Shown here piece by piece: positions 1-7,496 of a DNA stretch of 44,230 bases (positions within the stretch are counted from its first letter, which is position 1; each line of letters begins with the position of its first letter). Source of the stretch: Gammaproteobacteria bacterium (lineage in GTDB: Bacteria > Pseudomonadota > Gammaproteobacteria > GCA-001735895). The notes below the pieces were generated by a model. That model made no database searches and was not told the origin of the DNA. It was given only the letters and a program-made list of their open reading frames with translations. The DNA lies in contig JASJCI010000008.1 of assembly GCA_030066085.1 (NCBI GenBank), forward strand, positions 1-44,230, in the 5' to 3' direction. Position numbers and translations under genes: made by a program.

Positions 1-528
1 GACGGGGCGCACAACCCGGTGACCACCCGCGCGCTCGAGGCCGGCGATATCCTGAGTCTCAATACCTTCCCGATGATTTCCGGTTACTACACCGCACTTG
101 AGCGCACGCTGTTCATCGGCGAACCCGACGCGGCCTCGCTGAAGATCTGGGAAGCCAATGTCGGCGCGCACGAACTCGGGCTGTCGCTGATCAAGCCCGG
201 CGCAACCTGTAGCGGGATCTGTGCCGAGATCAATCGCTACTTCGCCGATCTCGACCTGCTGCAGTACCGCACCTTCGGCTACGGCCACTCCTTCGGCGTG
301 CTGTCGCACTACTACGGCCGTGAGGCCGGCCTCGAATTGCGCGAGGATATCGATACCGTGCTCGAGCCCGGCATGGTGGTATCGATGGAGCCGATGCTGA
401 CCTTGCCGCAGGGTAAGCCGGGTGCGGGCGGATACCGTGAACACGACATCCTGGTTGTGCACGAGGACGGTGCCGAAAACATCACCGGTTTTCCCTACGG
501 CCCCGAGCACAACATCATTTCTGCCTGA
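1..528 (+). CDS. Creatinase (creatine amidinohydrolase), 3' part
   Basis: The gene is open at the window's left edge, so only the last 175 residues are present, beginning DGAHNPVTTR. The fragment reads through the pita-bread (M24) catalytic fold, with GYYTALERTLF, FGYGHSFG, LEPGMVVSMEPM and a GGYREHDILV block, and ends FPYGPEHNII. From memory these blocks match Pseudomonas creatinase almost word for word, which is much closer than to prolidases or aminopeptidase P. Creatinase hydrolyses creatine to sarcosine and urea in the cytoplasm; unlike most M24 enzymes it needs no metal and uses His and Glu residues of this fold. The next gene is 458 bp away, so this is the last gene of its transcript. 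Creatinase is well supported; the start and N-terminal domain cannot be seen. Confidence 0.9.
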   Translation, partial: DGAHNPVTTRALEAGDILSLNTFPMISGYYTALERTLFIGEPDAASLKIWEANVGAHELGLSLIKPGATCSGICAEINRYFADLDLLQYRTFGYGHSFGVLSHYYGREAGLELREDIDTVLEPGMVVSMEPMLTLPQGKPGAGGYREHDILVVHEDGAENITGFPYGPEHNIISA

Positions 529-578
529 GTATCGGACCTGCCCCTGTTTCGATTCCCGGGGTCGCTAAGTATGCAGTC

Positions 579-661
579 GGGGTGCCGTTAGTAATTCCGG
601 TGTCTGTCCGGGGCCCGTTGGGCCCCGGCCTTTAGGCCGCCGGAAATACTAACGGCACCCC
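579..661. repeat. Palindromic repeat element A (REP/MITE-like hairpin)
   Basis: A 22-nt left arm at 579-600 (GGGGTGCCGTTAG followed by TAATTCCGG) faces a right arm at 640-661 that is its reverse complement apart from one mismatch (a T where the left arm has A). The 39-nt centre itself holds a CCGGGGCCC / GGGCCCCGG-type fold and the palindrome GGCCTTTAGGCC, so the whole 83 bp can form a branched hairpin. Its size, GC-rich core and intergenic position resemble RAYT-associated or MITE-type repeats; that assignment is inference because no transposase is nearby. It might also act as a transcription terminator for the creatinase gene, since CCTTTTC follows the right arm. Confidence 0.65.
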
Positions 662-721
662 CTTTTCACTACATCAACCCGGGTCTCGGTGGCATGGGCA
701 TCAGGCGGGTCAACCGGCACA

Positions 722-799
722 TGTCATACCGCGGCTTGACCGCGGTATCCAGAATTGACGGCAGAGCACTGGACCCCGCGGTCAAGCCGCGGGGTGACA
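722..799. repeat. Palindromic repeat element B (paired 31-nt arms)
   Basis: The arm at 722-752 begins TGTCATACCGCGG and ends GCGGTATCCAG. It is the reverse complement of the arm at 769-799 (CTGGACCCCGCGG to GCGGGGTGACA) except for two adjacent bases. Each arm is itself nearly palindromic (CCGCGG-CTTGA-CCGCGG), so the unit is a double hairpin with a 16-nt spacer. The TGTCAT...ATCCAG / CTGGA...TGACA layout is the design of a widespread bacterial intergenic repeat with ends like TGTCATCCCCGCG. The spacer and arms contain no gene. Confidence 0.65.
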
Positions 800-986
800 A
801 CTTTCTATGTAATATTTGAAGTTGAGATTCGATAAACCGAAGCATCAGTAAGGTCCGAAGCAGCGTGTGGTCCACTAAACCTGGATTGGATAGGTTTGTT
901 GATTCCGGTTGTGAGTTTGTGACAGGGAATGGAAGCGTTGTGGGCTGATCGGGTACACTCGCCGTTTTTGATCGAGGCTCTAATAG

Positions 987-2144
987 ATGGCCAGGGAACG
1001 CAGTTACCCGGAAGTACGCGACGCGGTTGCGCGCCTGTGCGCCGATTATCCCGACGCCTACTGGCGCGACAAGGACCGCGACAAGTCGTATCCCACCGAG
1101 TTCGTGCAGGCGCTGACCGATGCCGGCTACCTGTCGGTGCTGATCCCGGAGGAGTACGGTGGCGCCGGCATGGACCTCGGTGCGGCCTGCGCGGTGCTCG
1201 AGGAGATCCAGCGCAGCGGCGCCAATGGTGCCGCCTGCCATGCGCAGATGTACATCATGGGTACGCTGCTGCGTCACGGCAGCGACGAGCAGAAACGCAG
1301 GTACCTGCCCGGAATCGCGTCGGGCGAGCTGCGCCTGCAGGCTTTCGGCGTGACCGAGCCCAGCAGCGGCACCGACACTACCCGGATCAAGACCCGCGCG
1401 CGGCGCGAGGGCGATTTTTATGTCGTCGACGGTCAGAAGGTGTTCATTTCGCGCGTCGAGCATTCCGACCTGCTGCTCCTGCTGGTACGCACCACGCCGC
1501 GTGACCAGGTCGACAAGCCAACCCGCGGGATGTCGGTGCTGCTGATCGACCTGCGCGAGGCGGTCGGCAACGGCCTGACCGTGCGCCCGCTGGAAACCAT
1601 GCTCAACCACGCCACCACCGAGCTGTTCTTCGACGGCCTGCGCGTGCCGGCGGAAAACCTGGTCGGCGAAGAAGGCAAGGGCTTCGGCTACATTCTCGAC
1701 GGCATGAACGCCGAGCGGATCCTGATCGCGGCCGAGTGTATCGGCGACGCGCGCTGGTTCATCGACCGGTCCAGCGAATACGCCGCCGGGCGCGAAGTGT
1801 TCGGCCGGCCGATCGGCGAAAACCAGGGTATCCAGTTCCCGATCGCGCGCGCCTACGCGCAAACCGAGGCGGCGTCGCTGATGGTCGATCGCGCGGGCGA
1901 GCTGTTCGATGCCGGCGAAGCCTGCGGTTCCGAGGCCAACATGGCCAAGCTGCTGGCGGCCGACGCGTCCTGGGCCGCGGCCGACATGTGCCTGCAGACC
2001 CACGGTGGCTATGGCTTCACCGTCGAGTACGATATCGAGCGCAAGTTTCGCGAAACCCGGCTGTACCAGGTTGCGCCGATTTCGACCAACCTGATCCTGT
2101 CGAACATCGCCACCCACGTGCTCGGACTGCCCAAGTCCTTCTGA
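987..2144 (+). CDS. Acyl-CoA dehydrogenase family protein
   Basis: This 385-residue FAD enzyme has the full acyl-CoA dehydrogenase layout: helical N-terminal domain (PEEYGGAGMDLG around 54-65), beta domain with FGVTEPSSGTD near 120-130, and C-terminal helical domain with GRxVFGRPI-like and QTHGGYGF signatures. It should introduce a 2,3-double bond into an acyl-CoA and pass electrons to ETF. The usual C-terminal catalytic Glu (YEG motif) is Gln361 in LYQVAP, while Glu243 in NAERILIAAE sits where isovaleryl-CoA dehydrogenase keeps its base, so activity is probably retained with the alternative base. Its stop overlaps the start of the next gene by one base (TGATG), so it is co-translated with a CoA-transferase that could supply its substrate. 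The substrate is unknown, possibly a branched or dicarboxylic acyl-CoA. Confidence 0.88.
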   Translation: MARERSYPEVRDAVARLCADYPDAYWRDKDRDKSYPTEFVQALTDAGYLSVLIPEEYGGAGMDLGAACAVLEEIQRSGANGAACHAQMYIMGTLLRHGSDEQKRRYLPGIASGELRLQAFGVTEPSSGTDTTRIKTRARREGDFYVVDGQKVFISRVEHSDLLLLLVRTTPRDQVDKPTRGMSVLLIDLREAVGNGLTVRPLETMLNHATTELFFDGLRVPAENLVGEEGKGFGYILDGMNAERILIAAECIGDARWFIDRSSEYAAGREVFGRPIGENQGIQFPIARAYAQTEAASLMVDRAGELFDAGEACGSEANMAKLLAADASWAAADMCLQTHGGYGFTVEYDIERKFRETRLYQVAPISTNLILSNIATHVLGLPKSF

Positions 2145-3262
2145 TGCTGCGGCTCGACGATATCCTGGTGGTCTCGCTGGAGCAGGCGGTGGCGGCACCC
2201 TTTTGCTCCAATCGGCTGGCGCATGCCGGTGCGCGGGTGATCAAGATCGAGCGCGCCGAGGGCGATTTTGCGCGCGGCTACGATTCGGTAGTGCACGGTG
2301 AATCGGCCTATTTCGTCTGGCTCAACCAGGGCAAGGAGTCGCTGGTACTCGATATCAAGGACGACGCGGACGCGGCGCTGCTGCACCGGATCCTCGCGCG
2401 CGCGGACGTGTTCATCCAGAATCTCGCGCCCGGCGCCGCGGCGCGCGCCGGCTTCGGCAGCGAAGCGCTCGTCGGGCTTTACCCGCGCCTGGTGTGTTGC
2501 GATATTTCCGGTTACGGCGAACACGGCGCCTACCGGGAGATGAAAGCCTACGACCTGCTGGTGCAGTGCGAGTCGGGCGTGGCATCGATTACCGGTACGC
2601 CCGAGGCGCCCGGGCGCATCGGGGTGTCGGCCTGCGACATCAACTGCGGCCAGCAGGCCTACAGCGCGATACTCGAAGCCCTGATCGAGCGCGAGCACAG
2701 CGGACGTGGCGGGCAGATCGGGGTGTCGCTGTTCGACGGCATGGCCGAGTGGATGGCCGTGCCCCTATTGCACTACGACTACGGCGGCCGGGTACAGGGC
2801 CGGGTCGGTATCAATCACGCGACTATTTCACCTTACGGGGCCTATACCTGTGCCGACGGCGAGCAGATCGTGATCGCGATCCAGAACGAACGCGAGTGGC
2901 AGCGACTGTGTTGCCGGGTGCTCGAGGATGACGAGTTTGCCGGCGACGAGCGCTTCGGCAGTAACCAGCGACGGGTCGAGCGGCGTGACGAAGTCGATGC
3001 GCGCATCGGCGCGGTGTTTGACGCGCTCGAACGCGACCAGGTCGTGGCACGCCTGGATGCGGCCGGCATCGCCTATGGCCGCCTCAACGACGTCGCCGGG
3101 CTGGCCGGGCATTCGCAGCTGCGTCGCGTTGCGGTCGACACGCCGAGCGGCGCGGCCGAGGTGGTAGCGGTAGCGGCGCAGTCGCCCGGCCGCGACGAAC
3201 CCCGCCGGCGGGTGCCCGCGCTGGATGAGCACGGCCAGCGTATTCGCGAAGAATTCAGCTGA
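2144..3262 (+). CDS. CaiB/BaiF family (class III) CoA-transferase
   Basis: The 372-residue protein starts at the ATG that shares its A with the upstream stop codon. It shows the class III CoA-transferase pattern: N-terminal [23 protein letters not shown], an [15 protein letters not shown] block, [10 protein letters not shown] and [13 protein letters not shown], followed by VSACDINCG, whose Asp (about residue 166) corresponds to the catalytic aspartate that forms the mixed anhydride in formyl-CoA transferase. It moves CoA from a donor thioester to a carboxylic acid without free CoA. Coupling to the acyl-CoA dehydrogenase suggests that the pair activates and then desaturates one acid. Similarity to mesaconate/itaconate-type or carnitine-type transferases cannot be resolved by eye. 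Confidence 0.87.
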   Translation: MLRLDDILVVSLEQAVAAPFCSNRLAHAGARVIKIERAEGDFARGYDSVVHGESAYFVWLNQGKESLVLDIKDDADAALLHRILARADVFIQNLAPGAAARAGFGSEALVGLYPRLVCCDISGYGEHGAYREMKAYDLLVQCESGVASITGTPEAPGRIGVSACDINCGQQAYSAILEALIEREHSGRGGQIGVSLFDGMAEWMAVPLLHYDYGGRVQGRVGINHATISPYGAYTCADGEQIVIAIQNEREWQRLCCRVLEDDEFAGDERFGSNQRRVERRDEVDARIGAVFDALERDQVVARLDAAGIAYGRLNDVAGLAGHSQLRRVAVDTPSGAAEVVAVAAQSPGRDEPRRRVPALDEHGQRIREEFS

Positions 3263-3282
3263 CAACAAGACGAGGAGCAAGC

Positions 3283-3621
3283 ATGGAAACCATAGACTGG
3301 GCCGACTTTGCCCGGGTGGAACTGCGTGTCGGCACGGTGGTGCGAGTCGAGGATTTTCCCGAAGCGCGCAAGCCGGCCTACAAACTTTGGGTCGACTTCG
3401 GCGAAGAAATCGGCGAGCGCAAGTCGAGCGCGCAGATCACCGACCTGTACGGCAGGCAGGAGCTGCTCGGTCGGCAGGTGGTAGCGGTGGTCAATTTTCC
3501 GCCCAAGCAGATCGGGCCGATGCGCTCCGAATGCCTGGTTACCGGGTTTTACCGCGAGGACGGCGCGGTAGTGCTGGCGCAACCGGAGCGACCGGTACCC
3601 AATGGCGCCAAGCTCGGTTGA
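3283..3621 (+). CDS. csaA: CsaA-like tRNA-binding protein
   Basis: This is a 112-residue single OB-fold protein of the EMAPII/Trbp111 class. Diagnostic stretches are the N-terminal [20 protein letters not shown], then [38 protein letters not shown], and VPNGAKLG at the C-terminus. Length and motifs fit CsaA, which dimerises, binds the outside corner of tRNA and was first described as having export-chaperone activity. It follows the CoA-transferase by 20 bp, with a GAGGAGCAAGC ribosome-binding region before the ATG, so it probably sits on the same transcript although its role is unrelated. Confidence 0.9.
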   Translation: METIDWADFARVELRVGTVVRVEDFPEARKPAYKLWVDFGEEIGERKSSAQITDLYGRQELLGRQVVAVVNFPPKQIGPMRSECLVTGFYREDGAVVLAQPERPVPNGAKLG

Positions 3622-3672
3622 GATTCTCGGCTATACTGGGTAGGGCTGAAGCCTGAAGACGAGGAGAACTAC

Positions 3673-4041
3673 ATGTACAAGAGCATCGTGCTGCGCGGAT
3701 TTGTGCTACTGCTGCTGAGCGTTTCTGTTTTTCTGCCGGCCCAGGCCGGTATGGTCGGGACCGCGCAAATGGCGAGCGGTTCGACGCTGGCGGTCGAGCT
3801 GGCCGCGATCGGCGAACAGCGCGCCTGGATCGAGCAACAGCTGATCGCGGGCGGCGTGAACGAAGCCGACGCGCTGCAGCGGGTCGCCGCGATGACCGAC
3901 GCGCAGGTGGTCGAACTGCACCGGCGTATCGATGCCGAGCCGGCCGGCGGCAACGCGATAGTCTGGCTGCTGGTCATCCTGCTCATCACCGAGCTGGCAG
4001 GCTGGACCGATATCATTCCCGCGATTCGCCCTGTCAACTAG
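3673..4041 (+). CDS. PA2779 family (DUF6627-like) small membrane protein
   Basis: The 122-residue protein has an N-terminal signal sequence (about 1-25, ending LPAQAG), a soluble middle with EQRAWIEQQLIAGGVNEADALQRVAAMTDAQV-type helices, and one C-terminal hydrophobic segment (IVWLLVILLITELAGW). This architecture is characteristic of the PA2779 family, which is nearly always followed by a PA2778-type cysteine peptidase, as here. GAGGAG at 3661-3666 gives a strong ribosome-binding site, and a TATACT hexamer at 3632-3637 could be a -10 box. Function is unknown; I infer an envelope protein acting with the downstream peptidase. Confidence 0.78.
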   Translation: MYKSIVLRGFVLLLLSVSVFLPAQAGMVGTAQMASGSTLAVELAAIGEQRAWIEQQLIAGGVNEADALQRVAAMTDAQVVELHRRIDAEPAGGNAIVWLLVILLITELAGWTDIIPAIRPVN

Positions 4042-4096
4042 CGCGTTCGAATCACGCTCCGCCCGCCGCCTGGCGGGCGGGCTGTTACTCCTGCTG

Positions 4097-4987
4097 ATGC
4101 TGGCGGGCTGTGCCAGCGCGCCGCAAACCCGGCTGCTGCTGGAAAATCCGCCCGCTCTGCCAGCGACGGTCGAACTCACCGAAGTTCCTTTTTTCCCGCA
4201 ACAGGAGTATCACTGCGGCCCGGCCGCACTGGCCAGCATCTTCAATTACCACGGTACGCCGGCGCAACCGGAAGAGATCGCGCGCCGCGTGTACGTGCCG
4301 GGACTCAAGGGTAGCCTGCGCAGCGAGGTGGTGGCCGCGACCAGGCAGTACGACCTGTTGCCGGTACGCATGCAGGGTTCGATGGAGGCACTGCTGGCGG
4401 AGCTGGCGGCGGGTAACCCGGTGTTCGTGCTGCAAAATCTGGGTCTCGACGCGGTGCCGGTCTGGCACTACGAGGTGGTCGTCGGTTACGATTTCGCGCG
4501 CCGGGAAATGATCCTGCGCTCGGGCGAGTATCCGCGAGCGCTGCGCGAGTTTGCGCTGTTCGAGCGGACCTGGCAGCGCGCCGGCCACTGGGCGCTCGTT
4601 ATCGTGCCGCCCGAGCGCGTGCCGGAGACCGCCGGCGCCGCTGATTTCCTGCAGACCGCGATCGACCTCGAGCAGGTCGGCCGTATCGATACCGCGCTGC
4701 GCGCGTACCGCGCGGCCGCGCAACGCTGGCCGCAAAACCTGCTCGCCCACAGCGGCGCCGGTAACGCGGCCTATGCGCTCGGCGACTTTACCTCGGCGGA
4801 GGCAGCCTATCGCAGAGCGCTGCAAATCGATGCGGCGCAGGCGGACGTCTGGAACAACCTGGCTTACGCACTGGCGCAGCAGGGCCGGCACGAGGCCTCG
4901 CTCGCAGCCATCGAGCGTGCGCTGGCGCTCGAGCCCGACAATACAAACCTGCGTGCAAGCCTGCGGGAGCTCAGCAACTGGCCCTGA
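4097..4987 (+). CDS. PA2778-type C39-like cysteine peptidase with TPR repeats (lipoprotein)
   Basis: Residues from about 30 to 175 form a papain-like C39 domain. VPFFPQQEYHCGPAALAS carries the catalytic Cys, and WHYEVVVGYD carries the His. After a linker come TPR repeats (FLQTAIDLEQVGRIDTALRAYRAA, NAAYALGDFTSAEAAYRRALQID, NNLAYALAQQGRHEASLAAIERALALEP). The codons just upstream of this ATG encode the rest of a classic lipoprotein signal (SARRLAGGLLLLLMLAGC), so translation probably begins earlier. However, no ATG, GTG or TTG exists in frame between the stop at 3959-3961 and 4097; the likeliest start is CTG at 4031, overlapping the upstream gene by 11 bp. Partner of the PA2779-like gene. Substrate unknown. 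Confidence 0.82.
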   Translation: MLAGCASAPQTRLLLENPPALPATVELTEVPFFPQQEYHCGPAALASIFNYHGTPAQPEEIARRVYVPGLKGSLRSEVVAATRQYDLLPVRMQGSMEALLAELAAGNPVFVLQNLGLDAVPVWHYEVVVGYDFARREMILRSGEYPRALREFALFERTWQRAGHWALVIVPPERVPETAGAADFLQTAIDLEQVGRIDTALRAYRAAAQRWPQNLLAHSGAGNAAYALGDFTSAEAAYRRALQIDAAQADVWNNLAYALAQQGRHEASLAAIERALALEPDNTNLRASLRELSNWP

Positions 4988-5000
4988 GCGGGGTCCGGCG

Positions 5001-5777
5001 TCAGTTGCGGTAGTCGGGTTCCGCGCGCGCCAGCAGCTCGTGAACTTCGCGCAGGTGCGCGTCGCCGAGGCCCACGCGATCGAGATAATCTTCCCATTGG
5101 CGAGCGGTTTTTTCCGCCACCGCGTCGCTGACCACGCGCAGCGGTTTGCCGGTCGCGAGCGCGGTCAGGTAGGTTTCGCAGGCGCGCTCGAAGTAATACA
5201 GTTCGTCGAACGCGCGCGCGACCGTATCGCCGACCACCATGACACCGTGATTACCCATGATCAGGATGCGCTTGTCGCCAAGGGTTGTCGTCAGGCGCTC
5301 GGCCTCGTCGCCGAGACCCATGCCGTCGAAACCCTCGTCGAGCGCGATCCGGTCGAAAAAGCGCATCGTGTTCTGGTCGATCGGCGGCAATCCCGTTACG
5401 TCCATCGCCGCCAGCGCGGTTGCATATTTCGAATGCACGTGCATGACGCAGCGCGCCTGCGGCAGGTTGCGGTGCATCGCGCCGTGGATTGCCCAGGCTG
5501 TCGGGTCGGGTGCATCGGGTCCGTCCATCGTGCCCTCGTCATGCGCATCCAGCAGCAACAGCTCGCTCGCGCGGACGTTGGCGAAGTGGCGGCCGAAAGG
5601 GTTGATCAGGAAGCGGCTGCCGTCGTCCGATACCGCCAGGCTGAAGTGATTGGCAACGCCCTCGTGCATGTTCAGGCGCGCGGTCATGCGCAGTGCAGCG
5701 GCCAGGTCGACGCGCTGCTGGTAATGCGGATCGGATTCGATGGCGTTTGACTGTCGGTCGACCACGCTGATGGACAT
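5001..5777 (-). CDS. Class II aldolase/adducin-fold protein
   Basis: The 258-residue protein matches the class II aldolase/adducin fold. Metal-binding histidines are visible as His113 and His115 in MHVHSKYATAL and His177 in IMGNHGVM, and N-terminal MTARLNMHEGVANHFS is typical. The Glu that serves as catalytic acid in fuculose-phosphate aldolase (SSEW motif) is replaced by Ala94 in PTAWAIHG, so a true phosphosugar aldolase reaction is doubtful; a decarboxylase, dehydratase or other carbonyl-lyase role is as likely. It is transcribed away from the LysR gene at 5896, separated by 118 bp with a perfect LysR box, which suggests control by that regulator. Confidence 0.82.
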   Translation of the reverse strand: MSISVVDRQSNAIESDPHYQQRVDLAAALRMTARLNMHEGVANHFSLAVSDDGSRFLINPFGRHFANVRASELLLLDAHDEGTMDGPDAPDPTAWAIHGAMHRNLPQARCVMHVHSKYATALAAMDVTGLPPIDQNTMRFFDRIALDEGFDGMGLGDEAERLTTTLGDKRILIMGNHGVMVVGDTVARAFDELYYFERACETYLTALATGKPLRVVSDAVAEKTARQWEDYLDRVGLGDAHLREVHELLARAEPDYRN

Positions 5778-5858
5778 GGGAGGCTCCGTCGGTTGATGAA
5801 CGCGATTAATCTAGCGTCGATTCGACGGATGGACAAACGATTATTTTGAGCCCATAGT

Positions 5859-5873
5859 ATTAGTCAAACTAAT
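5859..5873. promoter_or_regulatory. Candidate LysR-type operator (T-N11-A box)
   Basis: ATTAGTCAAACTAAT is a perfect 6-bp dyad with a 3-bp centre and fits the LysR T-N11-A consensus (T at 5860, A at 5872). It lies between the divergent aldolase-fold gene and lysR, 23 bp upstream of the lysR start, where autoregulatory LysR sites are usually found. Confidence 0.6.
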
Positions 5874-5895
5874 GGCCAGCTAATGAGTTTGCCCG

Positions 5896-6771
5896 ATGAA
5901 GGACCTGCCCCCGCTGCAGTGGCTGCGGGTTTTCGAGGCCTCGGCGCGTCACCTGAGTTTCACCCGCGCGGCCGAAGAGCTGAATATCACCCAGTCGGCG
6001 GTAAGCCAGCAGATCAAGCTGCTGGAGAACTTTATCGGCAGCGCGTTGTTCATTCGTCGCCCGCGCGCGCTGCAGCTTACCCCGGCAGGCAAGAATTACC
6101 TGCCTGACGTACAGCGGGCGATCGAGCTGCTGCGCGCCAGTACGCGCAGCAATTTCCTGCGCTCGGAACAGCACCGCATAACGCTGCGCTGCAACTGGTC
6201 GTTCGCGTCCCTGTGGCTGATTCCACGTCTGCCGGATTTCACCCGCGCGCATCCCGGGATCTCGCTCAATATCGTACCGGTCATGTGGGAAACGGATTAT
6301 GCCGCGAGTACCGACAGTATCGAGATCCGCTTTGCCTCCGGCAGCGGCGAAGACCAGCTTGTCGTGCTGCGCGACCGGGTGACCTGTTTCCCGCTGTGTT
6401 CTCCGCGGCTCGCGCGCCGGATTCGTGAGCCCGCCGACCTGCTGCGTTGCGGGCGCATCAATTCGCTCGGCGTGACTTCACCCTGGCCGCAGTTGTACCG
6501 CAGGCTCGGGATCAGCGAGACTTGCGCGCGGGACCGTGCCGAGCTCACGTCCCAGGCCTATTTGCTCGCGCTCGAAATGGCGCGCAATCATCTGGGCGTG
6601 ATGCTCGGCGTGTCGCTGATCACCGACGATTTGATCGCGCGGGGCGAACTGGTACGCTTGTTCGACGTGGAACAGCCCATCGACGACCTTTACTTCCTCA
6701 AAGCCGACCGTGCGCGCCTGACGCACAGCGAAAACCTGTTTTGCGACTGGCTGCTGGAACGCTTCGAGTAA
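5896..6771 (+). CDS. LysR family regulator, GcvA-like
   Basis: The 291-residue protein has an N-terminal winged helix-turn-helix: LRVFEASARHLSFTRAAEELNITQSAVSQQIKLLE is the canonical LysR reading head, in the GcvA/AmpR-like subgroup style (PPLQWLRVFEA). A periplasmic-binding-like effector domain follows (about 90-290). It is divergent from the class II aldolase-fold gene and shares an intergenic dyad with it, so it most likely controls that gene and itself. No clear Shine-Dalgarno precedes the ATG; an earlier in-frame start is not apparent. acpH begins only 11 bp after its stop. Confidence 0.9.
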   Translation: MKDLPPLQWLRVFEASARHLSFTRAAEELNITQSAVSQQIKLLENFIGSALFIRRPRALQLTPAGKNYLPDVQRAIELLRASTRSNFLRSEQHRITLRCNWSFASLWLIPRLPDFTRAHPGISLNIVPVMWETDYAASTDSIEIRFASGSGEDQLVVLRDRVTCFPLCSPRLARRIREPADLLRCGRINSLGVTSPWPQLYRRLGISETCARDRAELTSQAYLLALEMARNHLGVMLGVSLITDDLIARGELVRLFDVEQPIDDLYFLKADRARLTHSENLFCDWLLERFE

Positions 6772-6782
6772 GCGCAACACCA

Positions 6783-7367
6783 ATGAATCACTTCGCTCAT
6801 CTTGTCCTGGCGCGACCAACGGTCGAGTCCACGGTTGGCAACCTGCTCGGTGATTTCGCCAGGGGGGTCGATATCGAGGCGTTGACGCCGGCGGTGCGTG
6901 CCGGGCTCGACAATCACCGCGCGGTCGATCGCTTTACCGACACCCATCCGCTGGTCAGCGCGATGAAAGAGGCGTTCAGCCCGGCGCGCCGACGTTTCGC
7001 CGGCATTGCACTCGATATCTACTTCGACCACCTGTTGATCCGCTATTGGGATCGCTTCGATGCGCGTGATCCCGACGAAGTGATCGGCGAATTCTATCGA
7101 CGCATGCTCGACGGCCAGGCGCTGATGCCGGCCGCGAACATGCGCAGCACCACCCGGCGCATGGTCGAAACCGACTGGTTCGGGTCTTACCGGCATGTCG
7201 ATTCGGTGGCGCAAGCGATCGACCGGGTAGCGGCGCGCATCCGCTTCGAGCACAGCTTCGATAACGCAATCGAGGATCTGCGGCGCAATCACGAGCAGAT
7301 CCGCGACGGCTTCTTCGAGTTCTTCCCGGCGCTGCGCCGGCACATCGCCGACCTCGCCCTCGAATAG
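6783..7367 (+). CDS. acpH: ACP phosphodiesterase
   Basis: The protein starts MNHFAHLVLA and is 194 residues, the usual AcpH length. It carries the family's spaced motifs: GNLLGDFARG, GLDNHRAVDRFTDTHP, RRRFAGIALDIYFDHLL and an H-rich C-terminus. AcpH (PF04336) removes the 4'-phosphopantetheine arm from acyl carrier protein, recycling holo-ACP to apo-ACP; it belongs to the HD hydrolase group and the His/Asp residues in these motifs are the likely metal ligands. It follows lysR closely but is functionally independent. An upstream reading frame continues into lysR, so this internal ATG is chosen from family alignment. Confidence 0.88.
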   Translation: MNHFAHLVLARPTVESTVGNLLGDFARGVDIEALTPAVRAGLDNHRAVDRFTDTHPLVSAMKEAFSPARRRFAGIALDIYFDHLLIRYWDRFDARDPDEVIGEFYRRMLDGQALMPAANMRSTTRRMVETDWFGSYRHVDSVAQAIDRVAARIRFEHSFDNAIEDLRRNHEQIRDGFFEFFPALRRHIADLALE

Positions 7368-7416
7368 CCGCTGCTGCTACTGGTTACCGAGGAATTTTCC
7401 AAGGGGCAGGATCGTG

Positions 7417-7430
7417 ACCGGGCGCCCGGT
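7417..7430. repeat. 14-bp perfect palindrome between convergent genes
   Basis: ACCGGGCGCCCGGT is a perfect palindrome in the 129-bp gap between acpH and the convergent flavoprotein gene. There is no T-tract on either side, so it is at most a weak terminator or a protein-binding site. Confidence 0.35.
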
Positions 7431-7496
7431 GTCAGTCTCCCGGCAGCGGACGCGCGCATTCCGGGCGAGCGCCTCGCGGCAACAAAATGCGGGCAC

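Larger units (their letters stand above)
529..986. other. 458-bp gene-free gap with two palindromic repeat elements
   Basis: No credible reading frame lies between the creatinase stop and the acyl-CoA dehydrogenase start. The gap holds two distinct inverted-repeat elements, at 579-661 and 722-799, listed separately. The 800-986 stretch is more AT-rich than its surroundings and probably holds the promoter of the downstream gene, but I cannot point to a convincing -35/-10 pair. Confidence 0.6.

Noticed and set aside
669-2198. 509-codon minus-strand open frame opposite the acyl-CoA dehydrogenase
   Set aside because: Antisense shadow in GC-rich DNA; its composition is rich in Arg, Gly, Gln and His with no domain, and the plus strand encodes a clear enzyme.
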